DNA of 64,000 nt, taken from contig NZ_CP101657.1 of assembly GCF_024804185.1 (NCBI RefSeq), forward strand, positions 310,001-374,000, given 5' to 3'. The notes under the pieces are model-generated. The model was not told the origin of the DNA. It worked only from the letters and a program-made list of their open reading frames with translations, and did not search any database. Below, piece by piece: positions 8,508 to 17,376 of the stretch (the stretch's first letter is position 1; the number at the start of each line of letters is the position of its first letter). The stretch is from Wolbachia endosymbiont of Aedes albopictus (GTDB taxonomy: Bacteria > Pseudomonadota > Alphaproteobacteria > Rickettsiales > Anaplasmataceae). The position numbers were made by a program, and so were the translations under genes.

Positions 8508-8808
8508 GTCATCCAAGTAGCCTCCTTCTCCTGTCATCCCAGTAGCCCCTTTCTTGTCATCTAAGTAGCCTCCTTTTTTTTTGTCATCCCAGTGCCCAGA
8601 CACTGGGATCCAGGTTTTTTAGAGCTATCATAGGATGACAGAAGCACACTTTGTCATCCGAATAGCTGACACTGGGATCTCATTTCGTAACTTCATAGTA
8701 TAAATTATTTCAAATTGTATCTATTTGCAAATATAGTAATTTTGCATAAAAAATTAGATCCCAGTGTCACGCACTGGGATGACAAAAAAAGGAGCACTGG
8801 CATGACAC
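8508..8808. repeat. Cluster of GTCATCCCAGTG-type palindromic repeats
   Basis: The run contains several degenerate copies followed by full palindromes at 8583-8612 and 8757-8783. The block GGTTTTTTAGAGCTATCATA with the following GATGACAGAAGC (8613-8645) is repeated almost exactly at 33295-33330, so the arrays share internal order and not only the short motif. No gene is seen. Confidence 0.8.
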
Positions 8809-8814
8809 CTGTAG

Positions 8815-9175
8815 CCCTACGTCATACCGCGATTCATTCGCGGTATCTCTTAACATAGATCCCGCTGCGGGATGACGAATTGCTTAACCGTCATGCCGCC
8901 ACGAACCGTCGTTCCGCCGCGAACCATTATACCGCCGCGGCGCTAACAAGAGATCCCGCTGCGGGATGATGAATTGCTTAACCGTCATTCCGCCGCAAAC
9001 CCTTATACCGTCACGAACCGTCATACCGCGATTCATTCGCGGTATCTCTTAACATAGATCCCGCTAACAAGCAGCGGGATGACGAATTGCTTAACCGTCA
9101 TTCCGCCGCAGACCGTCATACCGTGATTTATTCACAGTATCTCTTAGCCGCTAACAAGTAGCGGGATGACGGTTG
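8815..9175. repeat. Array of CGTCATACCGC / ATCCCGCT..GCGGGATGACG repeats
   Basis: At least ten imperfect GC-richer units alternate here: ACCGCG..CGCGGT and CCGCT..AGCGGG palindromes separated by GAATTGCTTAACCGTCAT. The same alternation occurs at 33432-33640, 53965-54140 and, on the other strand, 57410-57600. They stand out from the AT-rich genome. No coding potential is seen. Confidence 0.8.
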
Positions 9176-9672
9176 TCGTTTAGCCACAAACATTAAGAAA
9201 TTTACCAAACGAAAAAAAAGGCAAAAGAAGCCCTGGTCATTGTCTATTTTCAGTATTTGGCGTTTTTTAAATCTTAAACACTGCAATTTAGCTGCTTTTA
9301 AACGCAACTCACCTTAGTTTAAATATTTAAGAAATTTACTAAGCAGAAAAAAAGGCAAAAGAAACCCCGCGTTAGCTAGTTGTCACTCTCTAATCCTGCA
9401 AATTGGCGTACTATACTGTCTTAAACGACTTATAAGCGCGTTTCAGCTTATGTAGGTAAAAACCCAGAAATGTTGTGAAGACATAAGGTGCACATAGTGC
9501 AAAAAATTAAAAATAAGACGCCAACTACGTTGTTTTCTTGCTGTTTAATCTGCACAGATGAGGATAACTGAATACCTTCAATATCATGATAAGGGGGCTG
9601 GCGAAACTTGTCAAGCAAGTTTTTTGTTTCTATTCCCAATAAAAGTTTGTTATATGGTTATGCAAGAAGTCT
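9176..9672. mobile_element. Remnant of a non-autonomous element (copy 1), right end intact
   Basis: This 0.5-kb stretch begins with AAGAAATTTACCAAACGAAA (9194-9213, repeated near 9328) and ends with GGTTATGCAAGAAGTCT (9656-9672). The beginning and end match the elements at 33640-34002 and 54140-54480; the middle is partly different. It encodes no transposase. The right terminal repeat is the exact reverse complement of the left end at 33181-33197. It stops 12 bp before the start codon of the next gene. No gene is seen anywhere between 8502 and 9684. Confidence 0.65.
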
Positions 9673-9684
9673 ATTATAAATGAA

Positions 9685-10326
9685 ATGAATGTGAAAAATA
9701 TCTTATTAGCGTTTTTAGTACAAATGGTATTCAGTTTGCCGCTATTTGCAGCTGATCCTGTTTTGCTCAACTGCATTGAAACTCCAGAAATATATGACCT
9801 TGATGCAAGACCAAAAAATTTTAGCTCTTCAAACAATTTAAGAAGGAAACCTGGTTCTCCAAATAGTGCAACAGGAGAATTAATACACATAGTGGGTAGA
9901 ATTGCTGATATAAACTTTTTACCAATACAAAATGCTGTAGTTTCTATATGGCACGCGAATTCACGCGGCGTGAACCATTACGATAAGAATATAGAGGATG
10001 ATCCGAATTTTGCTGGATCAGGAAGGTTTGTAGTGAATAATCTTGGCTATTATAATTTTATTACGATAGCACCTGGTAAAATTGGTGATAGAGCTCCACA
10101 TATTAACTTTCTAGTTCAACATCCAGATTTTTCAGAATTCACAACGCAAATGTTTTTTGCTGACCATAATTGCGATAATTGTGCTGATCCTGTTCTTGAA
10201 GATTTTGTTAGTAACGGGCTTGCAAGCCTTCTCATAACACCATTTACTTACAGTGATCAGGTCATAAAAACCTATACGTTTAACATTACCTTGGGCGGAT
10301 ATAATAAGTTCTCTAATAAAAGATGA
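9685..10326 (+). CDS. Exported intradiol dioxygenase-like protein
   Basis: The 213-residue protein starts with a signal-peptide-like segment (MNVKNILLAF.. to LPLFAA, cleavage near 23). The rest resembles the beta subunit of protocatechuate 3,4-dioxygenase: VVSIWHANSRG, DPNFAGSGRF, GYYNFITIAPG and APHINF follow the family order. In known intradiol enzymes the ferric iron is held by two Tyr and two His. Here candidate Tyr (99 and 122/123) and His139 can be placed, but the second His of the H-x-H motif is Asn141, and the first Tyr appears shifted. Activity is therefore doubtful or altered. No ring-degradation genes are nearby. Export to the periplasm or beyond is inferred. The start may be the ATG at 9685 or the GTG at 9691. 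Confidence 0.75.
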   Translation: MNVKNILLAFLVQMVFSLPLFAADPVLLNCIETPEIYDLDARPKNFSSSNNLRRKPGSPNSATGELIHIVGRIADINFLPIQNAVVSIWHANSRGVNHYDKNIEDDPNFAGSGRFVVNNLGYYNFITIAPGKIGDRAPHINFLVQHPDFSEFTTQMFFADHNCDNCADPVLEDFVSNGLASLLITPFTYSDQVIKTYTFNITLGGYNKFSNKR

Positions 10327-10380
10327 AAACCCTTGCATGTAAGGGAGTCCATAGTAAACTTAAGTGTTATTGTACTTAGG

Positions 10381-11925
10381 ATGTATATGAAAAATATCTT
10401 ACTGATGTTTTTGCTATGTTTTATGTACAGTTTACAATTATTTGCAACGGAGATGCCAGCAATGAAAATAACAATTTCTAAAATTTCGCCCGACTTTAAA
10501 ACAATAGTAATGGGTTTATTTGAGGACAACGAAACCGTAAATGATGGCGGAGTTTTGCAAAGAAAACAGATCATAGATAATATAAAGCAATTTAGCGATT
10601 TTAATGGAAGCTTTGGTGAATTTTCTTCTACCATTTTACCAGAAGGAAAAAACGTTGTAGTTGTTGGACTTGGTAAGAAGGATGAATGGAATGAAAATAA
10701 AGAATTAAATATTGGTGGTAAAATATATTGTGAGCTAAGCAGATTAAAAATTAAGAAAGCAGCGATTTTAATCGAAGGTAGTGCAGCAAATGTTGCATAT
10801 GGTGCGTTTCTGCGTAGTTTTAAGTTTGATAAGTATAAAACTAAAAAGGATGAGAAAATTACAGAGGTAGAGGAAATTACCGTATTAGTAAAAGATGAGC
10901 AATTAAGTAATGCTGAAAGATCATTTGAGCACTTAAGGCAAGAAGGTGAGAGTATATTCCTTGCGCGCTCTTTTATAACAGAGCCTCCTAACATTCTATA
11001 TCCAGAATCCTATGCTGATCATATAAAAAAAGAACTTACTAAGCTTAGCCTTGAAATCGAAGTGCTTGATAAAAAGCAGATGGAAGAGAAAAAAATGGGA
11101 GCCTTGCTTGGAGTCGCACAAGGAAGTAGTAAAGAACCAAAATTAGTAGTGATAAAATGGAATGGGGCTTCTAAAGAACAAAAGCCAATAGCTTTTGTTG
11201 GTAAAGGTATAACGTTTGACACTGGTGGAGTATCACTCAAACCTTCACGTGGTATGGAGTCGATGAAATATGACATGGCAGGCTCTGCTGCTGTAGTTGG
11301 GGTGATGCATGCTTTAGCAGGACGAAAAGCAAAAGTAAATGCAATTGGCGTGGTCGCACTTGCAGAGAATGCAGTGGGTGGTAATGCTCAAAGGCCGAGT
11401 GATGTAGTAACTTCAATGTCTGGACAGACGATAGAAGTGTTGAACACCGATGCAGAAGGAAGGCTCATACTTGCAGATGCTTTATGGTATACGCAAGACA
11501 GATTCTCACCAAAATTTATGATTGATCTTGCAACTTTAACTGGTGCTATAGTGGTTGCACTTGGAAATAACGAATATGCTGGTCTTTTTTCCAACAATAA
11601 TGAATTAGCAGATCGTCTGATTGATGCCGGAAATGAAGTAAATGAGAAGTTATGGCGTTTTCCTATGAATGAAACTTATGACAAAATCATTGATTCACCG
11701 ATTGCTGATGTTCAAAACATCGCTCCTGCAGGTTCTGGTGGAGATAGCATAATGGCTGCACAGTTTTTACAGCGTTTTGTGAATGAAACTTGCTGGGCAC
11801 ATTTAGATATAGCAGGCACTGCTTGGCACGAAAAAGGTACTGACATTTGTCCAAGAGGAGCAGTAGGTTTTGGTGTAAGGTTACTTAATAAGTTGGTTGA
11901 GAAGTACTACGAAGCCAATGATTAA
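10381..11925 (+). CDS. pepA: Leucyl aminopeptidase (M17) with a signal-like N-terminus
   Basis: PepA removes N-terminal residues from peptides as a two-metal hexamer. The catalytic half has KGITFDTGGVSLKP, MKYDMAGSAAVVG and the signature NTDAEGRLILADAL, all intact. From the ATG at 10381 it is 514 residues; family members are about 500. The first 25 residues (MYMKNILLMFLLCFMYSLQLFATE) are hydrophobic and look like a signal peptide, unusual for a cytosolic enzyme, and resemble the leader of the gene just upstream. A downstream start at the ATG of MPAMKI (10453) would give a normal cytosolic protein, so the start decides its location. The gene lies 54 bp after the dioxygenase-like gene. Confidence 0.93.
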   Translation: MYMKNILLMFLLCFMYSLQLFATEMPAMKITISKISPDFKTIVMGLFEDNETVNDGGVLQRKQIIDNIKQFSDFNGSFGEFSSTILPEGKNVVVVGLGKKDEWNENKELNIGGKIYCELSRLKIKKAAILIEGSAANVAYGAFLRSFKFDKYKTKKDEKITEVEEITVLVKDEQLSNAERSFEHLRQEGESIFLARSFITEPPNILYPESYADHIKKELTKLSLEIEVLDKKQMEEKKMGALLGVAQGSSKEPKLVVIKWNGASKEQKPIAFVGKGITFDTGGVSLKPSRGMESMKYDMAGSAAVVGVMHALAGRKAKVNAIGVVALAENAVGGNAQRPSDVVTSMSGQTIEVLNTDAEGRLILADALWYTQDRFSPKFMIDLATLTGAIVVALGNNEYAGLFSNNNELADRLIDAGNEVNEKLWRFPMNETYDKIIDSPIADVQNIAPAGSGGDSIMAAQFLQRFVNETCWAHLDIAGTAWHEKGTDICPRGAVGFGVRLLNKLVEKYYEAND

Positions 11926-11984
11926 AGGTCTTTATACTAGATTTATGGCTTGGCTACATGAACGTTTATTTTCGAGGCGCAGCA

Positions 11985-12042
11985 AATGAAAGTAGCTGAT
12001 ACATATTTCTTTTTTTCTGGTCAAGCACTGGAATGATATCAA
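11985..12042. repeat. Degenerate palindromic repeat
   Basis: The sequence AAAGTAGCTGATAC ... GGTCAAGCACTGGAATGAT is a decayed copy of the GTCATCCCAGTG family. It lies in the 238-bp gap between pepA and the small gene at 12164, where nothing else is evident. Confidence 0.5.
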
Positions 12043-12163
12043 GGAGTAACTTTTTATTTAAACAATGATTATAATAAGAGATCTATTGAAATTTTAAAGT
12101 TATTAAATATTGACGCTATATACTTAAGTGTTAAAATAGAATGAGAAGTTTTTAGGAGTTTAT

Positions 12164-12376
12164 ATGGCAGCAGGTGGGAAAGCAAAAACAGCTAGTAAAA
12201 ATAACCCTACTCAGCGTAAGAAGGCCGAGCAAAAAATGTATAAAGATAAACCGGTAAAACCTGTTAGATATATAGATCGTGACTCGCGCATGAATTATAT
12301 GTCTGCTCAATATGACAACGGCAATCTGGTTGAAGATGAGATAAGCGGCAATCCTATAAAGTGGGAAGCTGTATAA
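12164..12376 (+). CDS. Small basic protein upstream of nuoG, function unknown
   Basis: The 70-residue protein is Lys-rich in its first half (KAKTASKNNPTQRKKAEQ) and ends acidic (DNGNLVEDEISGNPIKWEAV). A ribosome-binding site TAGGAG lies about 7 bp before the ATG. The stop is 5 bp before the likely GTG start of nuoG, so the two are probably cotranscribed and coupled. No known domain is recognised; the low-complexity basic start suggests an RNA- or protein-binding piece. I recall no named family. Confidence 0.7.
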   Translation: MAAGGKAKTASKNNPTQRKKAEQKMYKDKPVKPVRYIDRDSRMNYMSAQYDNGNLVEDEISGNPIKWEAV

Positions 12377-12381
12377 TAGTT

Positions 12382-14430
12382 GTGGTTAAAGTTACTATTA
12401 ATTCTAAGGAATGTGAAGTAGAGCATGGGCTCACTATAATTCAAGCTTGTGAAGTTGTGGGCGTTGAAATTCCACGTTTTTGTTATCATGAGCGTTTAGC
12501 AATTGCTGGTAACTGCAGAATGTGTTTGGTTGAAGTTGAGGGTGGGACTCCAAAACCAGTAGCCTCTTGTGCAATGCAAGTTGCAGAAGGGATGGTTATT
12601 CACACTGATACCCCTAAGGTTAAAAAAGCACGTGAAGGTGTGCTTGAGTTTTTGCTAATTAACCACCCGCTTGATTGCCCAATTTGCGATCAAGGTGGTG
12701 AATGCGATTTGCAAGATATCACGATGGCTTATGGGAAAGGAACCAGCAGACTTGATGAGCATAAGAGAGCTGTGCCAAAAAAACACTTCGGACCACTGAT
12801 TGAGACTGCAATGAATCGATGCATTCATTGCACTCGGTGTGTTAGATTTTTGTCTGATGTTGCAGGTACAAATGAACTTGGAGGAATCGGAAGGGGAGAA
12901 AATGTAGAGATTAGCACTTACATAAAAAGGCATATTAGTTCTGAATTATCTGGAAATATCATAGATCTCTGCCCGGTAGGGGCTTTAACTTCAAAGCCTT
13001 ATTCCTTTACAGCCCGTCCATGGGAGCTATCACATTGTGAGACTATAGATGTGCTAGATGCTGTGGGAAGTAGCATTAGAGTTGATTATCGTGGCCTGGA
13101 AGTTATGCGAATATTACCAAGACTGAGCGAAGAGGTAAATGAAGAATGGATATCAGATAAAACCCGCTTTGCCTATGATGGACTAAAAGTTCAGCGTCTT
13201 GATCAACCTTATGTAAAAAAAGATGGTAAATTAGCCCCAGTTGATTGGAATGAAGCATTAACTATTGCTGCAAAGAAATTAAAGAATACAAAATCAAATA
13301 AAATAGCTGCAATTGCAGGTGATTTAGCAGATTGTGAGTCTATGCTTCTACTCAAAGAAGTGATGCAGAAGCTCGGCTCGGGGAATATAGACTGCAGGCA
13401 AGATGGTGCAAAGCTTATACCAAGTAATCGTGGATCTTATGTGTTCAATACCACTACCCAGGGTATAGAGAATGCAGATTTGTGTCTGCTTATAAATACA
13501 AATCCAAGGATAGAAGCACCGATCATTAATGTAAGATTGAGAAAGAGATATTTACAGGGCAACTTTCCTATTGCAAGTGTTGGTCCTAACATTGAATATT
13601 TGTATCATGTTGAGAAATTGGGCGATAATCCTGATGTTTTGAGTAAAATAGTAAATGGAAATCATAAGTTCTGTGAGCTGCTGGTAGCCGCCCAAAACCC
13701 TATGCTGATCATTGGTCAAGATGCATTAATAAGAGATGATTCTGAATCAATTCTAATTCTAGCTGGCAAAATTGCAGAAAAATTTAACATGGTCAGAGAT
13801 GACTGGAATGGCTTTAATGTGCTGCATAAAGCTGCAGCAAGAGTTGGTGGGCTAGATATTGGGTTTGTTCCTAAAAAAGGCGAAAGGGATATTAATCAAA
13901 TATTGGAACATGCAGAAAGTGGTGAAATAGAAGTGGTTTATCTTCTTGGTGCAGATGAAATTGATACATCAAAATTAGAAAATACATTTGTAATTTATCA
14001 AGGTCATCACGGTGATAAGGGTGCACATGTGGCAGATGTTATCTTGCCTGGTGCTGCATATACAGAAAAACATGCAACTTATGTAAATACTGAAGGTCGA
14101 GTGCAAAGAACAAATTTAGCTGTATTTCCTCCAGGTGAAGCAAAGGAGGATTGGTTGATTATTAAAAATCTTTCACAATATTTAGACCTTTCTTTACCGT
14201 ATGATAGTTTATTTGATGTGAGAAAAAAATTAGATACCATCGGTCCACAGTTTAGAAATGCCGATCAAGTGGTAAAAAACACATGGCTGCCAATTAGCAA
14301 TGATGGGATAAGCTTAAGTAATACACCTTTCACTTTAAAGGAGTGTAATTTTTATATGACGGATTCAATAAGTCGCGCTTCAAAAATAATGGCAGATTGT
14401 ACTAAAGCTTTTTATGAACACGCTAGTTAA
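12382..14430 (+). CDS. nuoG: NADH-quinone oxidoreductase subunit G
   Basis: NuoG is the large iron-sulfur subunit of complex I. The N-terminus has the 2Fe-2S ferredoxin domain (C-x10-C-x2-C pattern in [16 protein letters not shown], and the fourth Cys in VASCAMQV), then the His-Cys cluster region ([14 protein letters not shown]), a 4Fe-4S motif [10 protein letters not shown] with CPVGAL, and a molybdopterin-oxidoreductase-like domain. The likely start is the GTG at 12382 (VKVTINSKE, 682 residues) because the family begins at this strand; an upstream GTG at 12361 would overlap the preceding gene. It overlaps nuoH by 17 bp. Length is typical of alphaproteobacteria. Confidence 0.95.
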   Translation: MVKVTINSKECEVEHGLTIIQACEVVGVEIPRFCYHERLAIAGNCRMCLVEVEGGTPKPVASCAMQVAEGMVIHTDTPKVKKAREGVLEFLLINHPLDCPICDQGGECDLQDITMAYGKGTSRLDEHKRAVPKKHFGPLIETAMNRCIHCTRCVRFLSDVAGTNELGGIGRGENVEISTYIKRHISSELSGNIIDLCPVGALTSKPYSFTARPWELSHCETIDVLDAVGSSIRVDYRGLEVMRILPRLSEEVNEEWISDKTRFAYDGLKVQRLDQPYVKKDGKLAPVDWNEALTIAAKKLKNTKSNKIAAIAGDLADCESMLLLKEVMQKLGSGNIDCRQDGAKLIPSNRGSYVFNTTTQGIENADLCLLINTNPRIEAPIINVRLRKRYLQGNFPIASVGPNIEYLYHVEKLGDNPDVLSKIVNGNHKFCELLVAAQNPMLIIGQDALIRDDSESILILAGKIAEKFNMVRDDWNGFNVLHKAAARVGGLDIGFVPKKGERDINQILEHAESGEIEVVYLLGADEIDTSKLENTFVIYQGHHGDKGAHVADVILPGAAYTEKHATYVNTEGRVQRTNLAVFPPGEAKEDWLIIKNLSQYLDLSLPYDSLFDVRKKLDTIGPQFRNADQVVKNTWLPISNDGISLSNTPFTLKECNFYMTDSISRASKIMADCTKAFYEHAS

Positions 14431-15439
14431 TATTTTATTTATTTTAGTACCGCTACTACTTTCAGTTGCGTACTTGGTATACTTTGAGCGTAAGGTTATT
14501 GGTGCAATTCAACTGAGGCACGGCCCAAGTGTAGTTGGCCCTTTTGGACTATTGCAACCATTTGCAGATGCTATTAAGCTACTGATTAAAGAGCCGATAA
14601 TACCATTTAGAGCGAGCACCATACTGTTCATTATGGCTCCAATGCTTACCTTTATCTTAGCATTAATTGCCTGGGCAGTTATACCGTTTGGTGCTGAAGT
14701 AATTGTAGAAAATGGTCAGCAAGTAGTGATTCCTAAGGTTATAGCAAATATTAATGTTGGAGTGCTTTATGTGCTAGCTATATCGTCGCTGGGAGTATAC
14801 GGCGTAATTATTGCAGGCTGGTCAAGCAATTCTAATTATGCATTTCTTGGCGCTATAAGGTCGGCTGCTCAGATGATTTCATATGAAGTTTCAATAGGCT
14901 TAATAGTTGCTACAGTTGTTGTTACAACTGGTACGTTGAACCTTGGAGAGATGGTGGTAGGGAAACACAATATGCCATTTTGGGTTGATTTGCTACTAAT
15001 GCCTATAGGAATAATATTTTTTATTTCTTTGCTTGCAGAAACTAATCGTCACCCATTTGATTTACCAGAAGCTGAAGCAGAGCTTGTCTCTGGATATAAC
15101 GTTGAATATTCATCCATGCCTTTTGCCCTCTTTTTTCTTGGAGAATATGCAAATATGATTCTAGCAAGTGCTATGATGACGATATTCTTTCTAGGAGGAT
15201 GGTATCCGCTGCTGGAGTTCAGTTTACTTTACAAAATTCCAGGTTTGATTTGGTTCGTTTTGAAGATAGTTATACTTTTATTCGTATTTATTTGGATTAG
15301 AGCAACAATACCTCGTTATCGATATGATCAACTAATGCGCCTTGGTTGGAAAGTGTTTCTGCCAATATCGGTGCTTTGGGTGGTACTCATTTCAGGAGTG
15401 TTGCTCTTTACTGGGAATTTACCTGGATCCAATGTTTAA
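14414..15439 (+). CDS. nuoH: NADH-quinone oxidoreductase subunit H
   Basis: NuoH is the membrane subunit that helps form the quinone site of complex I. The 341-residue protein has eight or so membrane segments and the conserved [43 protein letters not shown] and [18 protein letters not shown] motifs. It begins inside the end of nuoG and ends with an 8-bp overlap with hemB, forming a tight nuoG-nuoH-hemB run. Confidence 0.96.
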   Translation: MNTLVNILFILVPLLLSVAYLVYFERKVIGAIQLRHGPSVVGPFGLLQPFADAIKLLIKEPIIPFRASTILFIMAPMLTFILALIAWAVIPFGAEVIVENGQQVVIPKVIANINVGVLYVLAISSLGVYGVIIAGWSSNSNYAFLGAIRSAAQMISYEVSIGLIVATVVVTTGTLNLGEMVVGKHNMPFWVDLLLMPIGIIFFISLLAETNRHPFDLPEAEAELVSGYNVEYSSMPFALFFLGEYANMILASAMMTIFFLGGWYPLLEFSLLYKIPGLIWFVLKIVILLFVFIWIRATIPRYRYDQLMRLGWKVFLPISVLWVVLISGVLLFTGNLPGSNV

Positions 15440-16427
15440 TTTTCCAAATACAAGATTAAGACGCAGGCGCTCGAGCAAATGGGTTCGCAATTTAACAAGT
15501 GAAAATAGTTTATCAGTAAATGATCTGGTTCTTCCTCTGTTTGTTCACAACAAAGAAGAAACAACTGAACCAATTTCTGGCTTACCAGGCGTAAAGTGTT
15601 ATTCAATAGATGGATTAGTGTCTATAGTTAAGGAAGCTAAAGATTTAGGAATTAATGCTGTTGCAATTTTTCCTGTAGTTGATAACAAATTAAAATCTAA
15701 AAATGCTGAGGAATCATATAACCCTAACAATTTAATCTGCAGAGCAATTTGTGCTGTAAAATCGAAGGTACCTGAAATTGGTATTATTGCAGACGTTGCA
15801 CTGGATCCATACACTATTCATGGCCATGACGGCATTTTAAAAGATAATCAGATGGATGTAGAAAACGATGAAACTATATCAGTACTGTGTAAGCAAGCAC
15901 TTGCTTTAGCGAAGGCAGGATGTGATATAGTTGCTCCTTCTGATATGATGGATGGTAGAATAGGAAGAATCAGAAAATCATTAGATGATAATAACTTTCA
16001 AGACGTATTAATATTATCTTATGCGGTGAAATATTGCTCTAGCTTCTATGCTCCATTCAGGCAAGTCGTTGGTTCATGTGGGCTATCACATTCTATAGAC
16101 AAAAGTGGTTATCAAATGGATTATAAAAATGCGCACGAAGCAATGTGCGAAATTGAAATGGATATAAATGAAGGTGCAGATTTTATTATGATTAAACCAG
16201 GTATGCCATATTTGGATATTATCAAAACAGCAAGTGATAAGTTTAATTTTCCGATTTTTGCTTACCAAGTAAGCGGTGAGTATGCAATGATAAAAGCTGC
16301 TGCAAATAATGGCTGGCTAGATTATGACAAGGTGATTTATGAATCTTTGATTGGTTTCAAACGTGCGGGTGCAAGTGCAATATTCACTTACGCTGCACTT
16401 GATATTGCAAAAAATTTAAGTGCATAA
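15432..16427 (+). CDS. hemB: Delta-aminolevulinic acid dehydratase
   Basis: HemB condenses two 5-aminolevulinate molecules to porphobilinogen in haem synthesis. The 331-residue protein from the ATG at 15432 has the family start [28 protein letters not shown], the [10 protein letters not shown] motif, a catalytic Lys in [16 protein letters not shown] and the second catalytic Lys in [11 protein letters not shown]. The frame stays open further upstream to 15342 but that part lies within nuoH. The metal-binding region has [10 protein letters not shown] in place of a Cys-rich zinc site, as in Mg-type alphaproteobacterial enzymes. Haem supply to cytochrome oxidase links it to ctaE and ctaG in this window. 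Confidence 0.96.
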   Translation: MFNFPNTRLRRRRSSKWVRNLTSENSLSVNDLVLPLFVHNKEETTEPISGLPGVKCYSIDGLVSIVKEAKDLGINAVAIFPVVDNKLKSKNAEESYNPNNLICRAICAVKSKVPEIGIIADVALDPYTIHGHDGILKDNQMDVENDETISVLCKQALALAKAGCDIVAPSDMMDGRIGRIRKSLDDNNFQDVLILSYAVKYCSSFYAPFRQVVGSCGLSHSIDKSGYQMDYKNAHEAMCEIEMDINEGADFIMIKPGMPYLDIIKTASDKFNFPIFAYQVSGEYAMIKAAANNGWLDYDKVIYESLIGFKRAGASAIFTYAALDIAKNLSA

Positions 16428-16573
16428 GCCCTATAAAATTACTAAATTTTTGGCGCATGTTCTTCTACTGTTGCTGCATATTACCTAAAATTTTCCAATA
16501 CATGTTTTAAGTTATTGATAAGTCCGTTACAATACAGTATTATAAATAATATAAACCAAGTGTTACTTAGGGC

Positions 16574-17332
16574 ATGGGGATTTTTTTTGAATTTTTAGGA
16601 AAGATGCTAGGTAAGGTTTTTCCTGCCAAAACAGTAAGCTCTTTTTTGGGAATAGGGTATTTACCAGGTTGGCAGAGCTATTGGTCTTCTTTTTTAATAT
16701 TATTTATTGTCGATGTTATATTGATTTTTACATATGGAGGCGAATATTTACTATATAAAATGCCAAATTCAGGAATAGTTGTAGCTGCTGTTTTTACAAA
16801 ATTGGCAATAGTTATGTTAGTAATGCAGTTAATTGGAATATTTATTTTTCATGCTCAGGACCCTTCAGCAAATAGTGGTGAAGACATAGTAATACAAATA
16901 GCGTCAGGGCAAGTATTGACTGTAGCACTTTCAATGCCAGCAATAATGTCAATTTATTATACTGTAAGCAAACTTTATGGGAGTATATGTAAGCAGATGT
17001 TTCAATGCCCATTTTGGTTTAATGATTTTATGCACTTTTTCTTTTTTCTTATGATACCTTACGTATTTTTTAATGTCGTAGAAGTGATAAAACCATGGCC
17101 AATAAGTTCAATACAACTCAGCTATAATAATGCAATGTCAATTACATTTGAGGGGATTTTTCACACATTTTATGCGGTGATTTTACTGTATTTAACAGCA
17201 TTTATATTCTGCGATTTAACTATGCATGATGCAATTGTCCTAAATAAAAGCATAATTCAGTATGTCAGGGAAAGTTCAGCAGTTTTAGGTGATTATTTAC
17301 ATAGTGCTGCAAAAAAAATAAATATTGAATAG
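16574..17332 (+). CDS. Membrane protein resembling a degenerate PgpA
   Basis: The 252-residue protein has about five membrane segments. Its order of motifs follows phosphatidylglycerophosphatase A: FLGIGYLPGWQSYWSSF near residue 24 (PgpA: a Gly then PGT..GS), SGEDIVIQIASGQVLTVAL near 101 (the pgpA of this window: EVVIDEVVGQLLTILL) and VIKPWPISSI near 171 (PgpA: IIKTWPINLI), then ITFEGIFHTFYAV where PgpA has VMLDDIIAAILAC. The acidic pairs of PgpA (DE and DD) are replaced by QI and EG. It is about 90 residues longer than PgpA. I infer a divergent paralogue that has lost phosphatase chemistry. The weak similarity could be chance, but three motifs fall in order. It has its own 146-bp upstream gap and precedes glyQ by 44 bp. 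Confidence 0.6.
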   Translation: MGIFFEFLGKMLGKVFPAKTVSSFLGIGYLPGWQSYWSSFLILFIVDVILIFTYGGEYLLYKMPNSGIVVAAVFTKLAIVMLVMQLIGIFIFHAQDPSANSGEDIVIQIASGQVLTVALSMPAIMSIYYTVSKLYGSICKQMFQCPFWFNDFMHFFFFLMIPYVFFNVVEVIKPWPISSIQLSYNNAMSITFEGIFHTFYAVILLYLTAFIFCDLTMHDAIVLNKSIIQYVRESSAVLGDYLHSAAKKINIE

Positions 17333-17376
17333 TACTTATTTATTTATATATTTAGTATAAAAAGTGTGCAATTTGT

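Noticed and set aside
8418-8603. Minus-strand frame overlapping the end of ftsQ
   Set aside because: Half lies antisense in ftsQ and half in repeats; no support as a gene.
8815-9175. CRISPR array
   Set aside because: The units are palindromes of varied length without regular spacers of unique sequence, and no cas genes are present.
9448-9890. Two minus-strand frames around the element end and the dioxygenase start
   Set aside because: One lies inside the non-coding element and the other is antisense to the dioxygenase-like gene.
15342-15431. N-terminal extension of hemB
   Set aside because: Lies in another frame of nuoH; the HemB family begins at the ATG at 15432.
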